A DNA stretch of 38,735 nt, taken from NCBI GenBank assembly GCA_023248745.1, contig JAHFDZ010000021.1, forward strand, positions 1 to 38,735, given 5' to 3'. Shown here piece after piece: positions 8,245-15,656 of this stretch. Numbering within the stretch: the stretch's first letter is position 1; each line of letters begins with the position of its first letter. A program made the position numbers and the translations under genes. This DNA is from Myxococcales bacterium. Lineage in GTDB: Bacteria > Myxococcota_A > Polyangia > Polyangiales > Polyangiaceae. The notes below the pieces were generated by a model. The model was not told the DNA's origin, searched no databases, and worked only from the letters and a program-made list of their open reading frames with translations.

Positions 8245-9630
8245 CTACTTACCATTCGGAGCGAACGTTCGCCTAATCGCTGCAGTCGTCCCAGCATCGC
8301 TATCGTCAGCGCCCGTGCTGAGCCAATAAAGCGCGCTCTTTGTCCCCAATCGCACTTGTGTCGCATTCCGTTGCTGGGCCGCAACCGTGAAGACCTTTGA
8401 GGCCGCGCATGCGCCGCCCGAAGGCGTACACATGCGAACTTCGTCCGCGAGTCCGTTTGCGCTGCGATACGTCCACGCAAGGCCAAATCCGTCTGTGTGG
8501 AGGGACTCGGTGCCGAGCTGGGTAGAGACCACTTGGGTGATCGGGTTGGCGCATCCCGATGGTGGACAACTGTAGATCCCACCTGTCACGGAATCGTTGA
8601 AGTAGAGCACTTCACCTTTGGCCTCGATCGTCGTCGGACGAGCGCGCGAAGGATCGACAAATGAATCTGGAGAACACGGATTTGTGTCTGGATTGCTGCA
8701 CGCCGTTCTTGGGCTTCGGTGCACGCCATTTTCGATCGAAGCGTCGAAGATACCGTCAGCCGTAAACGTAAATCGCGTCGGCACCCATTTGTACTTTGCG
8801 ATTTCGAATCGCGTAGCGCTCGCAGGATTGGAGACCAGCGCGATCGAAAAGAGCTTCGCGCCATCGAAGGTGAAAAGCCCGTCAGAACTTCCGAAGAGAG
8901 CGACACTCGGCATATTGGCCACGTAAATTTCGGGCTCTGTGCAAGTTCCCAAAATAGGACAACGTGCAAGACTCGTCGTCGTCGAACCGCTTTGCTTGCC
9001 AAGGAAGTAAATGTGAGTGACCCCTGCTGCCGGCGCGATCACTAACCCTTGCGGCAATGGCAACGCCTCGAACGTCCCTGAGTAAAGCGCCTCGCGATTT
9101 GTGCACTCCGGCAAATCGCATCGGTAGACGCTCTTCTTGTCGTGGAAGTACATCTTCCCAGTCGAGTGAAGCAGGAACGAGCCGGTCGTATCGCCAAGCG
9201 AAGTAACGGCCTTGGCGACGCACTGTCCCTGATTGCACGTGCCGGGATCGTTTGTACCTGAGCCGCAAGCGCGTTCGCACGAGCCACAGTGGTAGCTGTC
9301 TGATTTGAGATCAAGGCAACGCGAGTTGCCGCTGACTTGACACGCCGAATAGGGACTCGCGCAACCAACGACGCAAGCACCTTGCTCACCACAGGTAAAC
9401 GAAAGTCGGCTGGTGTCGATTGCACCTTGGACGTCGCAATCGATACAATTTGGTTTGCAATAGACTTGCGTCTTACCGCATACGGGCTCGGCTTGAGCGT
9501 CGCTTTCCGTGGTCGCGTCGGAAACAACGCTTGCGTCGAAACCCGCGTCTGGAACGCGACCATCGGATGTGTAGTTCGCGCAACCCACCAATGATGCACA
9601 TGCCACAATGAGCGACGATCGAACGAGCAT
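8245..9630 (-). CDS. Cys-rich lipoprotein, paralogue of the upstream neighbour
   Basis: A 461-residue surface-type lipoprotein. The signal ends in L14-V-G-C17, followed by an Asp/Ala/Ser-rich linker (VPDAGFDASVVSDATTESDA). A Cys-rich module at roughly 50-135 ends in CLDLKSDSYHCGSCERACG and CNQGQC, the pattern common in myxobacterial secreted proteins. About 320 residues follow with repeated short strands (TGKMYFHDKKSVYRC, GVTHIYFLG, GLFTFDGAKLFS, GEVLYFNDSVTGGIYSC). These look like blades of a beta-propeller, each often carrying paired Cys. No enzymatic motif is visible. ATG at 9630 has a strong Shine-Dalgarno (GAGGTG). It follows the paralogous gene by 15 bp, so the two are probably one transcript. 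The binding partner is unknown; cell-surface recognition is a guess. Confidence 0.82.
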   Translation of the reverse strand: MLVRSSLIVACASLVGCANYTSDGRVPDAGFDASVVSDATTESDAQAEPVCGKTQVYCKPNCIDCDVQGAIDTSRLSFTCGEQGACVVGCASPYSACQVSGNSRCLDLKSDSYHCGSCERACGSGTNDPGTCNQGQCVAKAVTSLGDTTGSFLLHSTGKMYFHDKKSVYRCDLPECTNREALYSGTFEALPLPQGLVIAPAAGVTHIYFLGKQSGSTTTSLARCPILGTCTEPEIYVANMPSVALFGSSDGLFTFDGAKLFSIALVSNPASATRFEIAKYKWVPTRFTFTADGIFDASIENGVHRSPRTACSNPDTNPCSPDSFVDPSRARPTTIEAKGEVLYFNDSVTGGIYSCPPSGCANPITQVVSTQLGTESLHTDGFGLAWTYRSANGLADEVRMCTPSGGACAASKVFTVAAQQRNATQVRLGTKSALYWLSTGADDSDAGTTAAIRRTFAPNGK

Positions 9631-9635
9631 TCTCC

Positions 9636-9641
9636 CACCTC
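9636..9641 (-). promoter_or_regulatory. ribosome-binding site GAGGTG
   Basis: On the minus strand GAGGTG lies 5 nt before the ATG at 9630. It sits in the 15-bp gap after the upstream paralogue's stop and supports both the chosen start and co-transcription. Confidence 0.7.
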
Positions 9642-9645
9642 GAAG

Positions 9646-11088
9646 TCAGTACGGAACGTGGGCGCGAAACAGATTGATAGCCTTCGTCGTGTCTACCTGA
9701 ACCCAGTAGATAAACTCGCCCGAGACTCGAACGTTCCCGCTGTGTTCAGCATCGGCGGTGACGTATCCGCCAAGCTGCGCTGCGCTGCATCCGTTGAGCA
9801 AGTCTGTGCAAAAAGAAACGCCTCGATTGGTGAAGTAAACGGCCTTCGCATCAGCCGTAAGACCAGCGATAGTCGGCAAGCCCGAAGCGATCACTTTTAC
9901 ATTCGTCGCACCACAATTGGCTGGCGTCGTTGCGACCGAACACGAAAGAATGCGTGTCGCTCCCGGCGCGGTCGAATTCTCCGCGTAAAAGAGTGTGTCG
10001 TTCACGACATCGTAAGCAATGTTGACGTTTGGCGTGAAGGAAACGACCTTTTCGGCGGTGCCGCACGCACCGGTTCGCGGACAACGGAAGACACCGGCGC
10101 CCATCTGAAAAAAGTAGACGTGCGTCGACGTGAGGATTGGTTGCGCGATCCCCGTCGTTTGAGTCACGAGTGTCGTCACCCCAGCAGACGCGCCCACATC
10201 GATCTGCAAGAGTGCACCTGAAGCATCCGCGAGGTAGAGGCCCGTGCCATCACCTGCAAGGCCAAGCGCTCCTCTTGCCAAGTGCTTCGTTGGAGTAATG
10301 CACACGCTCCCAATGCTGCAGCGTGCAACGAACGAAGTACCTCCTCCATCCACAGTGTCGGTCGCCATGTAGAAAGCGATCGGAGGCGTGGCGGCGGCGA
10401 CGATGTGCTGGGGTGCAGTCGGCGCGGTAAAAATCGTAGATGGGGTAATGGCGTTGGGGTTTGCACACGTTGGAAGCGTGCAACTATGAACTTGATTGTC
10501 CTTGTGAAAGAGAAGGACGTTCGTGCTCGTGATTGCGAGCGCTGACTCCGCTGACGTGAGACTCGCGAGCGAGATAGGAACGCACTTGCCTGCCGCGCAC
10601 TGTCCGGGCAGCGCCGAACCCTTGCCGAGACCACAACGCTGCACGCAAGAACCGCAAGCGTTCGGATCTGAATCAAGCGACGAACAGACGACGCCAGCAT
10701 CCGAATTGCAGGCCGTTGCTGTCGCCTTGCAGGCGGTTGAGCAGCCGGCATCAGCACCGCAAACGGGATTGCGATTGGGAGCATCGACGAGGGTGTTGTC
10801 TACCTTGCAGTCGAGGCACTTGCCACCACAGGAAATGAGCGCGCCAGGGCAGCCGGCCTCGGCATCCTTGCCGGCATCAGCAGCATCAGCGTCGTCCGCT
10901 TTGACATCGACCGCCTGATCGCGAGGCGCGTCGAATGGCGCGTCCGTATTGATCGTCGCGTCCACCGGCGCATCGATCGCCGCATCGGGCACCGAGCTGT
11001 CGCCAGCATCGTTGGGCGCCAACTCGAACGTCGTACACCCGAGCATCGACGTTGCGATCCACACGACCGATAGGCTGTACTTTCGCAT
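9646..11088 (-). CDS. Cys-rich lipoprotein, first of a tandem paralogous pair
   Basis: A 480-residue lipoprotein with the same plan as its downstream neighbour. MRKYSLSVVWIATSMLGC gives a signal with M15-L-G-C18. A long Asp/Ala-rich linker follows (DAAIDAPVDA, DADAADAGKDAEAG), then a Cys-rich module (CGGKCLDCKVD ... CSSLDSDPNACGSCVQRCG ... CAAGKC). A strand-rich domain containing ITSTNVLLFHKDNQVHSC, STHVYFFQMGAGVFRC, NDTLFYAEN and AKAVYFTNRGVSFC completes it. The repeated VYF/LFY strands ending in Cys suggest a disulfide-decorated beta-propeller. GTG at 11109 is in frame, but ATG at 11088 begins a proper signal peptide and is preferred. Similar domain order and adjacency point to tandem duplication followed by strong divergence. 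Function unknown. Confidence 0.82.
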   Translation of the reverse strand: MRKYSLSVVWIATSMLGCTTFELAPNDAGDSSVPDAAIDAPVDATINTDAPFDAPRDQAVDVKADDADAADAGKDAEAGCPGALISCGGKCLDCKVDNTLVDAPNRNPVCGADAGCSTACKATATACNSDAGVVCSSLDSDPNACGSCVQRCGLGKGSALPGQCAAGKCVPISLASLTSAESALAITSTNVLLFHKDNQVHSCTLPTCANPNAITPSTIFTAPTAPQHIVAAATPPIAFYMATDTVDGGGTSFVARCSIGSVCITPTKHLARGALGLAGDGTGLYLADASGALLQIDVGASAGVTTLVTQTTGIAQPILTSTHVYFFQMGAGVFRCPRTGACGTAEKVVSFTPNVNIAYDVVNDTLFYAENSTAPGATRILSCSVATTPANCGATNVKVIASGLPTIAGLTADAKAVYFTNRGVSFCTDLLNGCSAAQLGGYVTADAEHSGNVRVSGEFIYWVQVDTTKAINLFRAHVPY

Positions 11089-11144
11089 CTGTTCAAAAGA
11101 ACTTATCACTCAGAACGAGCTTTCGTCCTCTTTCCCGGTGTCCC

Positions 11145-11510
11145 ATGTTGCTCGCATTTCTCTCTCTCGTTGCTTCATTCGCGCCAGCGGGACGCAGCGA
11201 GCAGCACGCCGACGACGAGCCGAGCATGATCACAATGGTGGTCGCGAATGTGCTGTCAATTTTGTTGACACACTTCGTGCTCCGCCGCGATGAAAGCAGG
11301 CTTACAGAAGCGCAGCGTGCACGGGCGTGGCTGCCTGCTTCACGCATGGCGGCGCTCGCATTTGCTCCCTTCGCGCTTCTGATTCACTACGTTCGCACCC
11401 GTCGAACCGTGGTCGGGTTTCTGTTCGGCGTACTCGTAGTCGCGTGTGTGATGCTCGTCGTTGAGTTGATTGCGGTGGCAACCGACGCGCTTGTGACGTT
11501 GGTATTCTGA
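11145..11510 (+). CDS. small multi-pass membrane protein upstream of the Mla operon
   Basis: A protein of 121 residues from ATG 11145. It shows a hydrophobic N-terminus (MLLAFLSLVASFAPAG) and three further likely helices: MVVANVLSILLTHFVL, MAALAFAPFALLIHYV and the long C-terminal segment VGFLFGVLVVACVMLVVELIAV. The frame is open back to 11052, but that would overlap the divergent lipoprotein and add a poorly hydrophobic leader. I do not recognise the family. Its 98-bp spacing to mlaE and shared strand make it a possible member of the lipid-transport operon. It could also be an unrelated small membrane gene. The 56-bp gap to the divergent lipoprotein gene must hold both promoters. Confidence 0.6.
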   Translation: MLLAFLSLVASFAPAGRSEQHADDEPSMITMVVANVLSILLTHFVLRRDESRLTEAQRARAWLPASRMAALAFAPFALLIHYVRTRRTVVGFLFGVLVVACVMLVVELIAVATDALVTLVF

Positions 11511-11608
11511 GTCCCTGCGTTACCACTTCCAAAACGAGCGAAGGGCAGCAATTGGTGTCGCTGCGTCATTCTCGACGAGAGCGCAATTTGCCGTGTACCG
11601 TAGAGACA

Positions 11609-12424
11609 ATGTCCGCAGCGCAGCCGCTGGAAGCACCTAAGAATTCCGGTCTTACCAACCTGCTCGAATCGATTGGTGGCTCTGCCCTCGCGATCTTCGA
11701 GGTTGTCGGCGGCATGACCGTGCTCTTCGCGCGCATTCTCAGTCGGCTCGTCAGGTTCCAGTTTGACTTGCCAGAATTCAAACGTTCCCTCTACAAAATG
11801 GCCGTCAAGTCGCTGCCCATTGTGTTCGTCGTCGCGCTGTTCACTGGCGCTATCGTCGTCATTCAAGCCGCGCCATTGGTCAAGCGCATTTCGGGCGCCG
11901 AATCGCTGCTCGGCTGGGGCGCGGGGTTCGGCGTCTTGCGCGAGATCGGACCCTTGTTAACCGCCTTGACGATCTCGGGACGCGTTGGCGCGAACAATAC
12001 CGCCGAGCTTGGAACGATGGTGGTCACCGAGCAGATCGACGCGCTGCGAGCGCTCGCGATTGATCCGATTTCGTTTCTCATCGTGCCCCGATTTTTGGGC
12101 ATCATCATCACGCTCTTCGCGATGGTGCTCTACGCAGACGCACTCGCACTCGTTGGCGCTGCCTACACCGGCCAAGGTTTTTTGGGCGTCACACCGCGCA
12201 CCTTCTATGACGGGCTGACGACGCTGCTTCACTTCAGCGACGTCGCAAACGGTCTCATCAAGAGCATTGTATTCGGACTCATGATCGCGCTCTCGAGTTG
12301 CCACTTTGGACTTGCAACCAAAGGCGGAGCGCCAGGTGTTGGACGCGCCGTCAATGCGATGGTTGTCGCAGCTGCAGCAGGCATCTTCATCGTCGACTTT
12401 CTCGTCAGCTTTGTGATGGGCTGA
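11609..12424 (+). CDS. mlaE: MlaE-family permease, copy with intact ExGP motif
   Basis: A 271-residue permease of the MlaE/Ttg2B (MCE ABC) family, normal in length. An N-terminal amphipathic/interfacial helix is followed by about five membrane segments. The family core is clear: LREIGPLLTAL (110-120), GRVGANNTAELGTMVVTEQ and IDALRALAIDP. EIGP and the E-x-G-T-M segments form the cytoplasmic coupling region that contacts the ATPase in this family. ATG at 11609 is preferred over an in-frame upstream start at 11552, which would add a charged leader not seen in the family. The stop is followed after 2 bp by the next permease start, so the two permeases are tightly coupled. In known systems MlaE is a homodimer; here a second, divergent permease is available as partner. 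Confidence 0.92.
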   Translation: MSAAQPLEAPKNSGLTNLLESIGGSALAIFEVVGGMTVLFARILSRLVRFQFDLPEFKRSLYKMAVKSLPIVFVVALFTGAIVVIQAAPLVKRISGAESLLGWGAGFGVLREIGPLLTALTISGRVGANNTAELGTMVVTEQIDALRALAIDPISFLIVPRFLGIIITLFAMVLYADALALVGAAYTGQGFLGVTPRTFYDGLTTLLHFSDVANGLIKSIVFGLMIALSSCHFGLATKGGAPGVGRAVNAMVVAAAAGIFIVDFLVSFVMG

Positions 12425-12426
12425 AA

Positions 12427-13254
12427 ATGAGCGACCAAGCCGAAAACCCTCGCATCGCTGACCAGGGCATCATCCATGCCGAAGTCTACGACCTGGGGGC
12501 TCAAGCGCTTTCGCTGATCGACGCTGGGCGTGGTCTCTACTCGCTCTTTGTCAGGACGCTTTACTACACGTTTCGGGGGCGGCGTGAAAAGGGCGCTGTC
12601 GCCAAAGAGATGTTTGAGATCGGCAACCGATCACTTTTCTTTCTATGCGTCACGATGGGCTGCATCGGGATGATCATGGTCTATCAATCCGGCCTGCAAA
12701 CGCAGCGCATCGTCCCCGACTTTTCGCTTCTGGGCCCTACGTATTTGGAACTCCTTGTGCGCGATTTCGCGGCTTCGATCGGAGCCCTCATGCTCTCGAC
12801 GCGTGTCGGAGCAGGTATCGCAGCAGAAATTGGCTCTATGGTCGTTACCGAGCAGGTTGACGCCTTGCGCATGAGCGCGGCAGACCCTGTCGACTACCTT
12901 ATCGTTCCGAAGTTCTTGGCGAGCCTTCTGATGACCACGGTGCTCATCGTCATCGCGGGCACAATTGCGTTCATCACCGGATTTGCAACCGCCAGTGTCT
13001 TCTTCGACGTGTCAGCTGACGCCTACTTCAGCATGAAGCTCATCGACGCCGGCGACGTCATTACAGGCGCCACCAAGTGTGTTGCGTATGGCGCCGCCAT
13101 ACCTATCGTGAGCGGCTATTGCGGCCTCTCTACGCACGGTGGCTCCGAAGGCGTGGGTTGGGCCACGACGCGCGCAGTCGTCAATTGCTCGCTCGCAATT
13201 ATCATTTTGAACTTCTTTATCTCGGGCGCGGCATTGATCATCTTCCAGCCTTAA
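12427..13254 (+). CDS. second MlaE-family permease, divergent (ExGP replaced by DFAA)
   Basis: A 275-residue MlaE-type permease. The conserved tail of the family motif is present (STRVGAGIAAEIGSMVVTEQ, VDALRMSAADPVDY), but the preceding ExGP reads D113-F-A-A116. The N-terminus is longer and more charged than in the first copy (IHAEVYDLGAQALSLIDAGRGLYSLF). The C-terminal half (GAAIPIVSGYCGLSTHGGSEGVGWATTRAVVNC) is typical of the family. ATG at 12427 lies 2 bp after the first permease stop; the frame is open upstream to 12298, but that part is the first permease read in another frame. It has diverged far from the first copy, so this is an old paralogue, not a recent duplication. It probably pairs with the first permease to form an asymmetric pore. 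Confidence 0.9.
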   Translation: MSDQAENPRIADQGIIHAEVYDLGAQALSLIDAGRGLYSLFVRTLYYTFRGRREKGAVAKEMFEIGNRSLFFLCVTMGCIGMIMVYQSGLQTQRIVPDFSLLGPTYLELLVRDFAASIGALMLSTRVGAGIAAEIGSMVVTEQVDALRMSAADPVDYLIVPKFLASLLMTTVLIVIAGTIAFITGFATASVFFDVSADAYFSMKLIDAGDVITGATKCVAYGAAIPIVSGYCGLSTHGGSEGVGWATTRAVVNCSLAIIILNFFISGAALIIFQP

Positions 13255-13264
13255 GTCACCGCCA

Positions 13265-14008
13265 ATGATCTCTTTTCGAAACATCAAGAAAGCTTTCGGA
13301 TCGAAGCCGGTGCTCCACGACGTGTCGTTCGACGTCAACAAGGGCGAGGTGTTCTTCATCATTGGCGCATCGGGCGTTGGCAAAAGCGTGCTCATCAAGC
13401 ACTTGATTGGCCTGCTCTATCCCGACGGCGGCGAGATCTGGCTCGATGGCGAAGAGATCTCTCGCAAAGACGAAAAGGGCATGTTCCCCGTGCGCATGAA
13501 GTGCGCGATGGTCTTTCAACATTCCACGCTCTTCGACTCGATGACGTGCGTCGAAAATGTCGCGCTACCTTTGCGAAAGCACAAAGGGATGTCGCTCAAG
13601 GACTCGGTCGCCGAGGCGCGCCGCCGGCTCGAGATCGTTCACATGGCCGAATTCGCCGAACGCTACCCGCCCGAACTAGGCGACGGCATGCGCAAGCGCG
13701 TCGCCATCGCACGCGCGCTCACCTTGGATCCGCAATACGTGCTCTTTGACGAGCCAACGACCTCGCTGGACCCCGTGAGCGCTCGACGGGTAGACGCACT
13801 GATTCGCGAATTGTCAGACAAATTGGGTGTGACATCGATCGTGGTGAGCCACGATCTCACAAGCATCTTCACAATCGCCGATAGAATTGTGATGCTGTAC
13901 AAAGGTAACGTCCGTTTGCTTGGCACACGGGCGGAGTTTAAGAATTCGACCGATGGGGTCGTTGCACAATTCATCAATGGCCGCGCTGAAGGCCCGATGG
14001 ATGCGTAA
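13265..14008 (+). CDS. mlaF: MlaF-type ABC ATPase with degenerate signature motif (LGDGM)
   Basis: A 247-residue MlaF/Ttg2A-type ATPase in the main lipid-transport operon. Walker A GASGVGKS (34-41), Q-loop VFQHSTLFDSM from 83, Walker B VLFDEP (catalytic Glu163), D-loop SLDP and H-loop VVSHD (His196) are intact. The signature, normally LSGGM/Q, reads L138-G-D-G-M142; the codons cta-ggc-gac-ggc-atg confirm it. Loss of the signature Ser usually weakens the composite ATP site formed with the partner's Walker motifs. The other MlaF in this window has an intact signature but a defective H-loop, which is complementary. The gene starts 10 bp after the second permease and precedes mlaD by 37 bp. The C-terminal VAQFINGRAEGPM is typical of MlaF proteins. 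Confidence 0.92.
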   Translation: MISFRNIKKAFGSKPVLHDVSFDVNKGEVFFIIGASGVGKSVLIKHLIGLLYPDGGEIWLDGEEISRKDEKGMFPVRMKCAMVFQHSTLFDSMTCVENVALPLRKHKGMSLKDSVAEARRRLEIVHMAEFAERYPPELGDGMRKRVAIARALTLDPQYVLFDEPTTSLDPVSARRVDALIRELSDKLGVTSIVVSHDLTSIFTIADRIVMLYKGNVRLLGTRAEFKNSTDGVVAQFINGRAEGPMDA

Positions 14009-14045
14009 AGTTAGTTGACCGCCTACTGAAACGAGCGACGAGACG

Positions 14046-15068
14046 ATGGCGCAAGAGCGTTCACTTGAAGTCAAAGTCGGTGCACTTATCCTGGTGTCAG
14101 TGTTTATCCTTGGTGGCTTCATCTTGATGATGGGCGGACTGAGCCTCGAGAAGACGTATCCCATATATGTCTACTTCGATAATCCTGGCGGCCTTCAATC
14201 GGGCGCCGCCGTCAAGATGGCAGGCCTCAAGATCGGATCCGTCAAAGAACTGGGATTCAATACGTCCCACGTCAATCCGAAGACGGGTAAGAGCTCGCTT
14301 GTAAAGGCGCGCGCGAACATCGAAGTGAAGTATCGCGACATCATTCGGAAAGACGCCGACTTTTACGTCACATCGCAAGGCGTCCTTGGCGAGCAATTTC
14401 TCGCGATCGATCCGGGTACGGGCGCGACGCCACCCCTCGGCGAGAACGCAGAAGTCGACGGCATCGGACCTCCTCGACTCGATCTGTTTCTCGCGAAGTC
14501 GTACGAACTTCTCGACACCACCCTCGCCGGCCTTCGCAACAATCGTGAGCTGCTCGGCGACATCTTGACCAACACGGCAGGCTTGCTCAAGGGCCTCAAC
14601 GGAACGGTCACCGAGAATCGCGATCGCATCAACCGCATCGTCCAAAACTTTGAGTCGCTCAGCCAAGAAGCGCTCACGCTCACACAAAACACCCGCCGCA
14701 ACTACGTCGACAATCCCAAGATGCTTCGCACCATCGATAACGTGGAGCACCTTTCGAGCGAAGTCCGACGAGACGCGACTCCGATGTTGAAAGACGCGAA
14801 AGAAGCCATCGCCAATCTCAACCGAATTTCAGCGACGGTGGGCGATCCGAAAGAGATCGATAAGCTCCGCAAGACGCTCGAAGAAGTCGCGCAACTTGCC
14901 TCGAGGGCGAACTCAATTGCGGGCGATACGCAATCGATTGTGAGTCACATCAAGAAGGGCAAAGGCACCGTTGGCGCCCTCGTAATGGACGAAGAGATGT
15001 ACGACGACATGCAAGAGATGGTGCGTGACCTCAAGCACAATCCTTGGAAGTTTCTCTGGAAAGAGTGA
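14046..15068 (+). CDS. mlaD: MlaD-like MCE-domain protein
   Basis: A 340-residue MCE (mammalian cell entry) protein that would hold the periplasmic lipid-binding ring of an Mla-type transporter. One N-terminal transmembrane helix (about 11-33, VGALILVSVFILGGFILMM) is followed by the MCE domain from about 38 (YPIYVYFDNPGGLQSGAAVK, AGLKIGSVKELGF, VTSQGVLGEQFLAIDPGTG). A long C-terminal region, about 150-330, is predicted helical and rich in Asn, Arg and Glu (RDRINRIVQNFESLSQEAL, RRDATPMLKDAKEAIANL). This resembles MCE proteins whose helices bundle into a needle or tunnel, rather than the short E. coli MlaD (about 180 residues). That fits a longer periplasmic conduit. It is the last gene of the operon; no mlaC or mlaB is visible in the window. 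Confidence 0.93.
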   Translation: MAQERSLEVKVGALILVSVFILGGFILMMGGLSLEKTYPIYVYFDNPGGLQSGAAVKMAGLKIGSVKELGFNTSHVNPKTGKSSLVKARANIEVKYRDIIRKDADFYVTSQGVLGEQFLAIDPGTGATPPLGENAEVDGIGPPRLDLFLAKSYELLDTTLAGLRNNRELLGDILTNTAGLLKGLNGTVTENRDRINRIVQNFESLSQEALTLTQNTRRNYVDNPKMLRTIDNVEHLSSEVRRDATPMLKDAKEAIANLNRISATVGDPKEIDKLRKTLEEVAQLASRANSIAGDTQSIVSHIKKGKGTVGALVMDEEMYDDMQEMVRDLKHNPWKFLWKE

Positions 15069-15243
15069 TCACCCGACGATGGTTCTTAGGAATTTTCGAC
15101 GGCTCAACTCTTGAGCGAGAACCGCTGCCCATTCGTAAATCGACTTACTTATCAACCAAATTGATGGTTAGGGCAACTGGTTGTCCGCAATGGCGCCGGG
15201 CGACCCGCATGACGTGGACCGATCGCGCGCGAAAGCCGTAGTC

Positions 15244-15618
15244 TCAGCCGTAAGGCCCGCCCTGCCCACCTTGTGGCGGCTGCTGCCAGCCTTGTTGTGG
15301 CTGCTGTGGCTGCTGCCATCCCTGCTGAGGCTGTTGCCAACCCGCTTGTGGAGCGTCTTTCTTCTTCCCGACGAAGAACGTTCCACCAATGAGCACGAGC
15401 CCAATGAAGCTGAAGAAGCTGCCCATGCCGAAGCCGATGTACGCGCGCTGTTCGTAACGCTTGTCGAGAGTCGCGCCGATGCCCCGACCGAGGGATCCGT
15501 ATTGCGAGAAGCGATCGGTCGCGCCGATCTTCGAATACTGATAAGCCCCAAAGGCACATCCTGGTCCGCCGAGAAACATCAGACAGCAGATCCCGGCGAT
15601 AATTAGCGCAATCTTCAT
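15244..15618 (-). CDS. small membrane protein with Gln/Pro/Trp repeat tail
   Basis: A 124-residue protein starting MKIALIIAGICCLMFLGGPG. It has an N-terminal hydrophobic segment (possible signal or lipoprotein, several Cys), a second membrane helix (GMGSFFSFIGLVLIGGTFFV), then a positively charged KKK and a low-complexity tail repeating GWQQPQQ. The tail probably lies in the cytoplasm or is a binding string. The family is not recognised. ATG at 15618 is supported by GAGGAA 6 nt upstream on the minus strand. It starts 38 bp after the nuoI stop on the same strand, so it may be co-transcribed at the end of the nuo operon. That does not make it a Complex I subunit. Confidence 0.7.
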   Translation of the reverse strand: MKIALIIAGICCLMFLGGPGCAFGAYQYSKIGATDRFSQYGSLGRGIGATLDKRYEQRAYIGFGMGSFFSFIGLVLIGGTFFVGKKKDAPQAGWQQPQQGWQQPQQPQQGWQQPPQGGQGGPYG

Positions 15619-15624
15619 AGCGAT

Positions 15625-15630
15625 TTCCTC
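15625..15630 (-). promoter_or_regulatory. ribosome-binding site GAGGAA
   Basis: Minus-strand GAGGAA 6 nt before the ATG at 15618 fixes the start of the Gln/Pro-tailed membrane protein. Confidence 0.7.
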
Positions 15631-15656
15631 AAGCGATTCTTCGACGGCAGTGCCGA

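Noticed and set aside
14097-14750. 217-codon minus-strand frame
   Set aside because: Antisense of mlaD, which is clearly the coding strand.
15103-15117. hairpin GCTCAA-CTC-TTGAGC after mlaD as a terminator
   Set aside because: Only a 6-bp stem with no following T-run, so it is not a convincing intrinsic terminator.
15181-15606. 141-codon plus-strand frame with Leu/Trp-rich segment
   Set aside because: The hydrophobic run is the antisense of the Gln/Pro/Trp repeat tail of the gene at 15244-15618, which has a proper start and ribosome site.
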